The notes beneath the pieces are model-generated. The model saw only the letters and a program-made list of their open reading frames with translations. It ran no database searches and had not been told where the DNA came from. Position numbers and translations under genes: made by a program. From Termitomyces sp. T153 (taxonomy: Eukaryota > Basidiomycota > Agaricomycetes > Agaricales > Lyophyllaceae), in contig JACKQL020000005.1 in the NCBI GenBank assembly GCA_018296165.2, positions 806,001 through 870,000 of the forward strand: a stretch of 64,000 bases of DNA, read 5' to 3'. Position 1 is the stretch's first letter, and every line of letters begins with the position of its first letter. This document shows positions 46,236 to 57,242 of this stretch, piece by piece.

Positions 46236-49200
46236 TTAATTTTTCATGCCTAGCTTAGCAACAAGGTATTTGTGGGTAACATGTAGGAGTGGTTTGGTGA
46301 ACAGGTTGGCTATGTTTTTGCTAGAGGGTATAGGTATGATTTTGATGTTGCCTTTGCATACATGTTCCCAGATATAATGGTAGCATATATCAATATGTTT
46401 TGTCCTTGCATGGTTTTTGGTGGTCTTGGCAAGAGCAATAGAGGATTGATTGTTGCTGTGAAGTACAGCTGGTAGAGGTAGAGAGTGAGGCAAGTCTATT
46501 TCAGCAAGGAAGTTGTACATCCATAATGCCTGTTGGGCTTGTGTCATTGCTATATACTTGGCTTTGGTTGTGCTGAGCACTACAGTTGGTTGCCTCTTAG
46601 AACTCCACAAAACTAGTCCTCCTGCCATAAGGAACACATATCCTGATGTTGACCAATGTGTGTCAAGGTCCCCTCTGTAATCTGCATTGACAAAGCTTTG
46701 TGGTTTTGTGGAGCTCCCTGCATGCTGGTAGTGATACATGATTCAATAATACAGAGTCCTCTTCACATACCCAAGCATGTGGAGCAATGCGTTCCAGTGC
46801 ACAGGGCTGGAGTTTGTCTGAAAACAAGCTAGTAATCCTATAGCAAACAAGAGATTAGGTTGGGTGACTGCTTGTGCCCACATGAGTGAGCCTAAGAGTT
46901 CTCTATACAGTTTATCTTCTATGAATCAACACTTGCCCTTATCCTGGAGTTCTATGGCCTCTGTGAGTCTGACCCCTACTGGTAACAGGGTGGAGTGTGG
47001 GTTACACTCTGTCATGCCAAACCTTTCTAGGATCCAAGCCAAGTACACTTTTCAAGATAATGAGATAGCTCCCATCTTGGCATTGTGCTCAATGGCCATA
47101 CCTAGGATGTATTCTGGTGCTTTCAAGTCCTTGACATCATATATCTTTGCTAACTCATGCTTAGCCACCATCACTCCCTTGCAACTTGTAGATGTGCCAA
47201 AGACATCATTGTTAAATGTATTTGTCACTATGTGTTTGCTCCCAATGGTTCTTACTTGTATGCATGGGTCTGCTTGGGATGTGTAGTATCCAAGGGTCTT
47301 GTATGCCACATCAAGGGTCCAGAACCAATTCTTGCCTCCTTGCATTAGGCAGTACAGGGTCTTCAGAAGTTCTACCACCTTCTCTTCTGCTCCTGGGAGC
47401 CCTGGAGGTGCTTCCATAAATATCTGGAAGTCTGGCACACTGTTAAAGTAAGCTGAGACAAAATCCACTTGCCAGATCTCCAGCCCCAACATTGCTGCCA
47501 CAGCAATTGTAATCCTAAGTGACTCCAGTTAAACCACTGCCACATACATTTCATCATAATCCTCCCCAAGAACCTGTGAGTATGCTTTTGCCACAAGCCT
47601 GGCTTTTTGTCTGACCACCTCTCTATTTGCATTGTACTTGTTTGCAAGACTCACCAACAACCAATGACCTTTTTCCCTGCTGGTACTTCATCCCTCAATA
47701 CCAGATGCATCATTTGCCTGTCCTCAAGCATTTTCAGTTCTAACTGGACTGCCAGCATCTACAAATCAGCTCTATGCATTGCTTCCAGATAGTTTCTTGG
47801 TACATACAAATCATCACCTATGCTGGCATTGGCAACATTGCCATGAACATATAGGTATTGCACACTAGGCAAGATTGCACATTTGGGGTGATTTCTTCAA
47901 GTTGGTTTGAGTGGCAGAGCAGTATAGTTGGAATGATGATACCTCCTAGGTTGGCTACCTCAGCAGTGCTGCTGTCAGGGTCAGCTACAGGTAGATCTTG
48001 ATTGTTTGGTGGGATCTGTTTGTGGAGTGGGGCATCACCCCTGATGCAGAGAGCCACTGGCTGTCAGGGTGTAAGGAGGCCAGGAGTGCCCTTGGGGGTT
48101 GAGCATAGTGTGTCTGACAAGAGGTTGGTCACTTCCTTGATGACAGTGAGTGATCAGTGGCCTGTGCCTTCATCAAAAATCACATTACAAGATGTGATGA
48201 TTGCTCTCCTGGTACAATCAAACAGTTGGTATCCTCCTTTCCCAAATGCATATCCTACCATAGAATACTTCACTGAGCAGGGGTCCAGTTTCAACCTGAT
48301 AAGCTTGTCTAGAACCTTTACAAATGTGACACAACCAAATGGGCATAAGTGATTTACATTTTATCAAGTCTTTGTCCATGACTCTTCTGGGATAGCATGG
48401 TGTCTCAACAACAGGAGCCTATTTCAAGTGTATATGTATGTGGCAGCAGCTTCTGCCCACAGGTCTTTTGGTAGGCCACTTTCTGCTAACATACATCAAA
48501 CACCCTCAATGACAGTTGATAAAGCCATTTTGTGAGTTGTGCATATGGGACAACTGGTTTTATCATGATCCCATAAGTTGCACAATAGTCTTCCCATCTC
48601 TTATTTAACCATTCATGCCCAATATCTATCTGCACAACCTTCAGATTTCTCCCAGTCTGCCACTCCAATTCAGTGTGGTATGTATCAAACATGGTGACAG
48701 TAGTAGCTGCATCCTTGAATTAGCCCATGAGCTATTAGCATTATGTATGATGCTACCCCCAGTGACACCTTTGTTGATGGTTCCCAGAGGTCCATATAGG
48801 CACAGTTGTTTGGATAGGCCTTGGTTTCATGCTCACCATCATAAGGTTGGGATGTGTGCTTACTATACATACAATCCTCACACAACTCTTTAACCTCTAG
48901 ATCACCTTTTACTATCAGGCCATCCAGCAATTTTTCTTGGACCACCTTTTGGATTGTGTCAACTCCTGCATGGCCAAAACAACAGTGCCAGCCATCCAAG
49001 TCCACCAGGATATCAAGAGGGGTTGCAATCATCACAGTTGTTGGTTGTATTTAGTGGAAGTTGTCAAGGAGGTACATTCCTTTGCTTCCTTCCCCAACCA
49101 GTACTAGTATTACCTTTCCCTCTGGGTCCCTGAAAGTGGCCTTGCCCTGGTCAAACATTATCAAGAAGCCAGTGTGGTCAAATTTCCCAATGGAGATTAA

Positions 49201-50330
49201 GTTAGCTGATAGGTCAGGGATATGCAGTGCATCCTCGATGACTAGTTCAATGTTTCCCTGACCCATTCTGACTGTCTTCCTTACAGTGCCAGAGCCCATG
49301 ATATGGAACATGTTATCTTTAGATGCAGCCTGCCCATGTTGGGGTGTAGAGAAAGGTGTGTACTCCAAAAATGCTTCTTGATTAACAAAGCAATGATCAG
49401 TAGCTAGAGTCTGCAAACATAGGGACTGTTCCATTCATCATATTTAGAGTTGCCCAGGATTGATCTGTGGCAGGAATTGTGTACTGTGCAATAGGTGCTG
49501 TTGTTGCAGCCAGTGTGTATGTTGTCTGCACTGCATCTACTGGGGTTGTCAGGTTTGTGTTGGCTAAGTGGGCCACAGGTGTGTTTGGGCTCTTAGGGTT
49601 AGTGCCTGCTGTTGATGATGCAAGTGTTGCTAATGCCTGCTTACAGTTTCTAAAGCTTGTTAGGAACTGCCTCTCTTTTCTACTGCCTCACCAGTAGCAT
49701 CTCTTGATTGTATGTCTGGTACATTTACAGTTTGGATTTGTGCAAACTAATTTGTCCCTCTGGGGTCTCATATCTGTTTGCAGAGCTATGACCAATAGCA
49801 TTGCAACCTTTTGGAGTTTCTGGTGTTCCCAGTGAACTAAAAGTCCCAATATAAGATCTGTCAAATTTTTGGTTGAGTACATGCTAGCTACAATGGTATT
49901 CCACAATTCCAGCAAGGATGTCATGATGATGGATTGGAAAGTGAGGTCAGATATGTTTGCTCTCTTTTCTGTGGTGTTTGCCCATTTCATGTGCAGGTCT
50001 GTGATGTGTGTCAGAAAGTCTGTTCCATCTGTGAATCTAGTGGATCAGAGTGCATTTTTTTCACCTATAGCTGCTAGCTTGGACATCACCCCATATGCAT
50101 CTGTAAGTGACTTCCATGCTTTAGCAGCTGTTCTGTCCATTTTGACCCCCAGTCCAACCAGGTTTTTGCAGTTGTATACAATTAGTCCAAGTGTTCATGT
50201 GTCCTGTATGTCCCAGTTGGCAGCTGTGGGGTTGTTGGAGAACCAGCTTGAGGTTTCAGATGTTTCTGATTTTAGAGGGGCATCTGGGTTACCAGCCTCT
50301 GGTTTTTTTTTTTGGAATAGTTCCTTCTAG
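46236..50330 (-). pseudogene. copia polyprotein relic (gag-protease-integrase-RT-RNase H)
   Basis: Blocks in coding order on minus. gag with zinc knuckle LVCTNPNCKCTRH (about 49700). Protease region TLATDHCF (about 49400). GTVRKTVRMGQGNIELVIED, then pre-integrase LDGWHCCFGHAGVDTIQKVV (about 48970) and CEDCMYSKHTSQPYDG. Integrase core YHTELEWQTGRNLKVVQIDI. RT WQVDFVSAYFNSVPDFQIFM (about 47470) and TNTFNNDVFGTS, where Asp-Asp is Asn-Asp. RNase H VNADYRGDLDTHWSTSGYVF, LSTTKAKYIAMT and LHSNNQSSIALAK. The last part is open for 168 codons (46236-46739), but the catalytic Glu and Asp are Lys and Asn. There are many stops elsewhere. Not functional. Confidence 0.82.
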
Positions 50331-50791
50331 GTAATCTTTTGCTCTACAAGCTCAAGCTGCTATCAGAACCCAATTTTTAAAGTGGATGAAATTTGTTCTG
50401 TCAAATTGCTAGTCTTCTGGGAATGTGGGTGGTCTGCTGTTAGATGTATTATTCAACATGGTATGTGTAAACAAAAGTTTTTGAGTTGTCTGGTAAGTCT
50501 GTTGTGAGGATTGAATTTTTTTTGCAGGAAAATAGCTACAAGGCCAATAACCTGTAAGTAGTCAAACTCTCAGAATGTCACAATAAGTGGAGACAACTGT
50601 ATTGAGTACCTGTAAGTAGTCAAACTACAAGAGGAGCTGATTAGATACAGGAAATAATATGTAAGTAATAATATACTCCTCAGAATGTTGCAATGAGTAG
50701 AGACAACTAAGGGAAAAAAACTATTTGTGTTTGTAATATAAGTAAGTGCACCAAAGGCAATTTAAGGCATCTACCCCATTTCAGTAGCTAA

Positions 50792-50880
50792 CCAGGCAAT
50801 CCATGATTTATGACTATTTCTACCCAGTACATTGAGACACCACACACTAGAGGGGGGTGATGTCAGAGGATGTCCCATTT
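50792..50880 (+). pseudogene. 3' end of the chromovirus and start of its LTR
   Basis: Reads QAIHDL, stop, LFLPSTLRHHTLEGGDVRGC, which resembles the tail after the chromodomain of Ty3/gypsy elements. tgatgtcagaggatg at about 50849 looks like the LTR start. It fits as the continuation of the chromovirus relic ending at 39380, split by the copia element. Support is by resemblance only. Confidence 0.45.
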
Positions 50881-52400
50881 GTTCTCCTGATTTCTCCTCC
50901 AGTTCTTGTTGGATTTCCCTCCTTATAGTTTTTCTTTATTCTCCTTCCTTTTCTCTGTCTATTGGTCTCAGTCTCAGCCCTCATGCTGCACTGTTTCTCT
51001 GTCCATGATTCAGACAAGTGTGGCCCCTTTAGCACTGCTGCTAGTTTATGTCATTTCTGACTAATTGCTGACACATCACTTTTGTCTTTTCTTTCTGTCA
51101 TACTACATAGTTGTTTCTCACACTTCTGAAGCCTCTGAAGCATCACACCTGGCCTAGGAAATCCTCAGACTTGTTCTCTCTGAAGATCTCCCTCTGCCAA
51201 GTGAGTGGCTATGTCAGTAGACACTGTACAGTACTGAATAGACTTTGGATCTCCCTCTGCCAGTTGTGTGATTGAGCCACAGCCTCCAGAGGTTGCCCTT
51301 ACAATGTTCAAGCTCCCACTGTAGCTATTGCTAAAAAGCCTGCATCCACAGTTTCAACAGCTCCCACACAGCTAGCCTCAACATCCTCAATCTGCTTTTC
51401 TGCTACTGCCTTCATCTTTAGTACAAATTCCAGCACAAATCTCAATATCTTAAGCTGTGCCTTTGCCACCACTGCTACCTGAACAATTTCTGCTGCCAGC
51501 TTCAAATGAGGCTTCAACATCTTTGCCACTGTTCTTGTTCTGAAAAATTTCTCTGCAAGCTTCAACCCCAACATCTTTGCAGCAGCAGCTAATGTCTCAA
51601 CAAATTTTGCCAACAGCTTTGACAGCACATCTTGTTCAGTTGCAACCACCTGTAACCTCAACAGCTCCTGCAGTACCATCTTTTGAGTTGATGCCTCCAG
51701 CTTCAGCACTACAATTTACATAGTCATCACTGCTGCCAGCTTCCTCAGCTTTTGTCTCTGTAAACTTGACTTTGACTTCTAGTTTTTTTCTGAGCTAATT
51801 TGACTAGCCTACATTCAATAGCTTGACAGCTGCTCAATATATTTTAACTTTTCAGCTGCCTTCTCCACTTGTCCCAATTCAAAATACCTCAACAAGTACA
51901 ACTCAGTCTGGCAGAAAAGTTAAATCAATACCTGTTGAGTATTGGACTCAGCCATTATGCCTTGGGTGTACTGGTTGTATTTATATTTACTTATTGTATG
52001 TTATTGCTTCCTCTTCTTCTTTACTTCACCATGTTTGTCAATCTTTGCACCAAACCTTATTCCAATTCTGTATAAGTTTTTCTTGTAGACAAATCTCTAT
52101 CCTCAGCCACCTGCATTACTTTGCAAGGCTCTGAGAATGAGTTTATCATACCTACCTTAATACCTAGTTACTTACCAGATCCTAGATCTGACTATTGTAT
52201 TATTCTACAGGTATGATACAGCTGTCTGCATTACTTTGCAAGACTCTGAGGATCTGACTATTGTATTATTCTACAGGTTAGTGGCCCCCATTTGTCTCTT
52301 TCCAGTGCAAAGAGTTACAAGAAAACTTTTGGAAAAAAATTTTCACAGAAGTGGATGGCTCAAATACATTGATTTAACATTGGAAGCACATGGTCAGATT
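50881..52400. other. probable LTR and unassigned transposon sequence
   Basis: C/T-rich sequence, possibly the chromovirus 3' LTR, then a region of repeated Ala/Leu/Lys-type codons on minus (51308-51709) that reads as low complexity on the other strand. A plus-strand stretch has TTQSGRKVKSIPVEYW. I recognise no family. Confidence 0.35.
52111..52278. repeat. short imperfect direct duplication
   Basis: gatctgactattgtattatt (extending to ctacaggt) occurs at 52185 and again at 52251. ctgcattactttgcaa occurs at 52111 and 52226. It is a partial local tandem duplication in CpG-free sequence. Confidence 0.6.
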
Positions 52401-55400
52401 AACACATACCAAAAATAAGATGGTTACTGCAAACTTGGGACACAATCCCCCAACATTTGCTGAAGGACTGCACTTCAACAGCACAGACTATATCACTTTC
52501 CAGGACTGAGTCCTCCTAGAAGCATGAGCTCATGGCACTCATGGCTATCTTGAGGGTACAATTCAAAAACCTGGAGTCACCAAAACAGAAACCCCAAAAG
52601 CCAACATAGCCAAAACAAAGGGTGGCACAAGCCTGGAAGATGAGGAAGAAGAAAAGTTAGTCATTGCTATGATGGAGAGTCTGTTGAAACCCACAACTGT
52701 GACTGAGTGGCATTCAAAGACACCTTCCACTAAGGAATGGGATATTTGGGATGCTTGGGCACTAGGCCTCATCATCATTAACTATAAAAACCCAGTTGGC
52801 TTAGGGATAAAAATAAACAGCATGGCAGTGACAGCATAGAAGATGCTCACAGAAGTGTATGGGATGGTGTCAGCCTTTGCAGCAGTGGGTGCTTACATGA
52901 GACCCAGCTTGCAGACAATGGAGACTTCCTCAAACATATCAAGGAACTCTGCACTAAGTGGAATGAAGTGGTAGAGAAGGGTGCAACCATTATGGATATG
53001 GCATCTTGATCCATTGTCATTGTGTTGCTCCCCAAGTCATGAGACACAATTGTTGCAAGCCTATATGCCATGACTACCTCATCACAACTTGTATTGGGGC
53101 CCACAGTCCACTGGGACTGAGTAAAACCATGCAAACCTATAGGCATGTCAGCCACAGCACTATAGGCCATCACTAAGATGCAGAAACCCAAACTGGTGTG
53201 CACCAACATGAACTGTGGAAGGAGTGGTCACATGACTGCAAACTGCAACTGGAAAGGGGAAGGTAAGAAAGGTCAATTTCCTGCCAAGTTCCAAAATAGA
53301 GAAAGTGCACTAGCAGCTCTGAAAGTGGCTAACACCACTAACATCACCTCAGGCACACTAGCAGCTAATGTGGCAATTGCTACTCCTGACAATATAATGC
53401 TACAGGCCTCATATGCTCTGCTAGCCCAGTATGTGCCACCAGACACAGCCAAAAAAGCCTCTAGCAACCACCACACACTCATGGTGGTATCTTCTAAAAC
53501 TCAGACATTTACAGACTCCAGAGCCAGTGATCATTGCTTTGTGGGCTGAGATGCTCTTTGTTGTACACCCCACTTTAGGTACCTCACCAGAGGCAAGGGG
53601 CATTGCACAGTGCTGTAAGGGGACAGGCATTCTGTGGATAAACCTGATGGAAGGCAAGCAGACACCAGCAACAGGCAAGACTCAAAGAAGTACAAAGCAG
53701 CTAAGAGTTGGGCAAGGGGCAAGCATAGCAAGCCAAATGTAAGTAATGACATTGGAGCTCTTACAGTCAGATCAATTGATAGGCCAGAAGAACACTGCTA
53801 TTGTTCAGTCAGGGGATATTCTATCCTGCTGACTGGCTTATATACTACATCCATGGCTATGCTACAGCTAATGCTATCTGTGGTAAGCAGCCTGGGTATG
53901 CTAAGCAGTAATGACTAACAATACATTGAAAGGAGAAATAGAGTCTGATGACTACAAAGGGCTAACTAATACTGACTGGAGGGTGCAGGGGCTTGGTGGC
54001 CAGTTGATCAGATGTGCTGGAGATGATGCTACACCTATGACTAAGGCTGGGTAGAGTCAGAGTTACCCATTGGAGTCACCCAAAGGGGTTGTCCCCTTAC
54101 AAGTGCAATGTTTAGAATTGTGGGACATGGTACAGTCAGGAAGACTGTAATTAGGAGAGACAAGATGACTCACCTGGTATTCTGAAATGTGCTTCATACA
54201 CCAGAACTCTTGGCTAACCTCATCTCTATGGGAAATTTGATGCAGCAGGATTCTTGGTAGTGTTTGGCAAAGAGAGGGCTACATTTTGTGACCTGAGCAG
54301 ATGCAACACCCTGATTGGCAGAGGGTCAAATGGAATGTACATACTGAACATGCCAAATAGCCTCACTTTAGATAACACCTGGGTCATGATGGCTGCAGTG
54401 TTAGACTCTCCTATAGATCTAGATGGATGGCACCAATGTTTTGCCCATGCCAGGGTCATGAGCATCAGAACACTGGTCAGGAAAAACCTGGTTGAGGGAC
54501 TCACTGTTAAGAGACACCTTGAAGTTGAGGATATCTGCAAAGACTGCATCTATGCAAAGCACTCAGCATGCCCATATAATGGCAAGCAACAGGTAGAGAA
54601 ACACCCAAACAATTGCATGCACTTGAACCTCTAGGGACTGGCTTCAACACAGTCCTTGGAAGGGGCTCTTTACCTTATGCTAGCAGTGGATGACCACACT
54701 TCATGCATGGCTGGATACTACCCTACCTGAACTGAAAAGAAGTGACATCAACATTAGTGGCTTTCAAAACTTACCACACAGAGTCCAAGTGTCAGACAGG
54801 CTGAAAACTGCTAGTGGTTTGAGGGGACACTGGTAATGAGTGGTTAAATGAGCTATGGGCAGACCACTGCAACACTCACAGCATCATACTCAAACCCACT
54901 ATACCATATGCCCACATGCAAAACAGATTCATCAAGAGGTGCATTTGAACCATCATTGAGGGCATCAAGTGTATACTGGCAGAGAGCAGGCTCCTAGAAT
55001 CTCTGTGGGCTGAGGCTGCTGCAACTCAAATCTACATCAGGAACAAATTACTGTCAGCTCAATGTAACAACAGAGTTCCCAAGAATGCATGGTCAGGGAG
55101 GAGACAAAGTGTAGCTCACCTATGTCTTTTTGGGTGCATTGCATTTGTCAAAGTCCCAGTGGAGCTTGTGAAGTCCAAGCTGGACTCACACTTGGCCAAG
55201 TATGTGATGGTGGGTTACTCTGGAGGTGGCTACCACCTATATGACTGTGCATCCAGGGTGGTTGTAACCTCAAGAGACATGATTTTTGATGAAGGGCAAG
55301 GCCACTAATCACTTACCATACTTGACAATGATAAGACCCACTTGTTGCTGAGAACCATTACTGACATCTTGGACTATCTTATCTGGGCAGCACCTGATGA

Positions 55401-55410
55401 GGACATGGCA
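52400..55410 (+). pseudogene. second copia element relic (gag to integrase)
   Basis: Gag-like region: FAEGLHFNSTDYITFQD, EKLVIAMMESLL, STKEWDIWDAWALGL. Zinc knuckle: CTNMNCGRSGHMTANC (about 53190-53240). Protease motif: TFTDSRASDHCFV, where the family has Asp-Ser-Gly. Then a solo LTR interrupts at 53614-54101. It continues VGHGTVRKTV, LLANLISMGNL, LDGWHQCFAHARVMSIRTLV, CKDCIYAKHSACPYNG, and integrase with LAVDDHTSCMAGYY and LWAEAAATQIYIRNKLLSAQ. Then VELVKSKLDSHLAKYVMVGY and VVTSRDMIFDEGQGH. It stops before RT. Many stops; no CpG. It is related to, but separate from, the minus-strand copia. Confidence 0.8.
53614..54101. mobile_element. solo LTR inserted in the second copia relic
   Basis: 488 bp, starts tgtaaggggacagg and ends ttgtccccttaca. 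It is flanked by the 5-bp direct repeat agtgc at 53609-53613 and 54102-54106. Same family as the LTR at 34417. The copia gag-pol reading resumes after it. Confidence 0.85.
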
Positions 55411-56778
55411 TGAGTATGTACAATTCACATGACTTTATCATGTGTGGTTTAGCCCCAAGGTCTGGAATAACATAACCATTGCATGGGATTTTAGTGACCA
55501 TAAGACTGCTGAATCACAAGCTGCATCATATGGAGTCTAGCCTGTGGATCTAGAGCAATAAGGTTGAGACCTTACCTTAGTGACAATTGCTAGTGACATC
55601 ACTTAGTGACCACAATACTTTTCAAAATGGATATTAAAGACCATGTGATGCCTTACTTATCATTTCCCTGTCTTGCTTAGAAACATACATGACTAGCATC
55701 TACACTTCAGATATTGACATTAGGTATGCTCTTTTTCTTACTGACACCTATTATGCATCTTTTTGCCATTGCTGGTGGTGACCATCTTTCCTTTTTGAAT
55801 ACTATACTTACAAATAGTATAAATACTGCTTAAATCTAGGGTAGAAAAACAACAAGAGTATCATCCTCACCTTTGGTATCTCTTGGATCATAGGCTTTAG
55901 ATCTCTTCTTATCATTCTCTCTCATCATTGTTGGTAGCTTAGCAACAAGTCTTGGTGATCTCATATTTGATTTAGCATGGATACCAACTACAAGTATTCT
56001 TTAGTGTGTTGCAACTTAGCAACATTAGCAATTGTGGTTAGCAACTAGTTTATGTTCATTCCCAACTCCTGTCATTTTCATTTACTCCTCTTTTGTCCAT
56101 CACCCTTTTATTGCTAGGCCTTTATGACCCTTAGCAATCTTCATGCACCTTTCACTTTCCTACCCACCCCATTGCCTAGTTCACCCTTGTTACTGACTCA
56201 TCTTTGCTCCTCCTCTTCTTAGCAATTTCCACTAGCAATTTCATATATCTTTTGCCTTTTCACTATCTAGCAATTTAGCAACCCTGCATTACCATCTAGC
56301 AAATTAGGCTAGCAATAGCAATATTTTCCCCTTTGTCCTCTACATCACTCATATATCCATTGCTCTTGCTTTCTGGGATGTTTAACAACTTGCCCTCATT
56401 ACTTCCTATTGCCAGCTACTTTATCTGGTTGCTTGTGTTGAGGCTTCCTTTTGTTTTCCTTGCATGGCAGCTAGGTGGCATAGGAGCACATCAATGACTC
56501 AGATCAGCTTATCAGCATAGTGTGTCCAATGCAGATGACCTCCAGTGTGGTGGTATGACAACAACCAGTAGTGCCACATATCCATGAGACTGACCAAGCA
56601 CTGCACATCATGCCCCCAAGCACCAATGACATGGCCAACCCTATCACTGTTATTGGCAGTCCACTGCAGCCTGACACATTACATAATTGTGGAGTGTATC
56701 TTCCAGCTGCTGTAGTGCTCAAAAAGCAATGACAGTACTTTGGCTACAGAAGAAAGTGGGGGCAATAATATTTGTTCC
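55411..56778. other. CpG-free region with a TAGCAA motif cluster
   Basis: Past the integrase relic no coding family is recognised. Between about 55930 and 56320 the hexamer tagcaa recurs about 12 times with irregular spacing (for example ttagcaacattagcaa). 56460-56760 holds short open stretches on both strands without motifs. Confidence 0.4.
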
Positions 56779-57242
56779 TGTAAGGTAACAATTACTCTGC
56801 AAGTAAACCTGGCAAGAGCAGGCAAGGCACAAGCAATGAGAGAGAGTCAAGAGGGCACAAAGGCAGCCAAAGACCAGGCAGAGGGCAAGCATGGCAAGCT
56901 AAATGCTGGGGAATCTTACAGTCAGATTAATGTATAGACCTGGTGAACACTGCTATTGTCTGGTCTGAGAATATTATATCCTGCAAACTGTCCTATATAC
57001 TACATTGCTAGAAATAATAACTGACATAACTACTTCATCTGTCAGCAGTATATATAGAGGCATGACTAACAATTAATCTATACTGAGTAAAGCATGTGAT
57101 TCATGGAAAGCAACTAATAGAGACAGAAGGGTGTAGGGCATGACAAGCAGTATGTCAGATGCAGATGAGCTAGAATGGTGGATCATCCTTGGACTAAGCC
57201 TAGAATAGAGTCAAACAGTCCTAAGGGAACTGTTCCCTTACA
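56779..57242. mobile_element. solo LTR, third copy of the TGTAAGG family
   Basis: 464 bp from tgtaaggtaaca to gttcccttaca. It is closely similar to the copy at 34417 (aagagcaggcaaggcac, gaacactgctattgt, ctatatactacattgctag). Flanks gttcc and atgcc do not match, so no target duplication is seen. It may be a recombinant or older copy. Confidence 0.75.

Larger units (their letters stand above)
39381..50750 (-). mobile_element. copia-type LTR retrotransposon, nested host of the LINE
   Basis: Element on minus. Its 3' LTR is on the left, split by the LINE into 39381-39472 and 45974-46211. Its 5' LTR is at 50553 to about 50747, sharing tgtaagtagtcaaactctcag and acaggaaataatat with the left one but lacking the far end. 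In element orientation the LTR begins TGTTGACATATAACAG, is preceded by a polypurine tract (agggggag), and ends ACTTACA. The interior encodes gag, protease, integrase, RT and RNase H in copia order. It is inserted in a chromovirus. Confidence 0.82.

Noticed and set aside
51308..51709. 133-codon Ala/Leu/Lys-rich frame on minus
   Set aside because: Low-complexity composition in decayed sequence, with the other strand also partly open; no domain.
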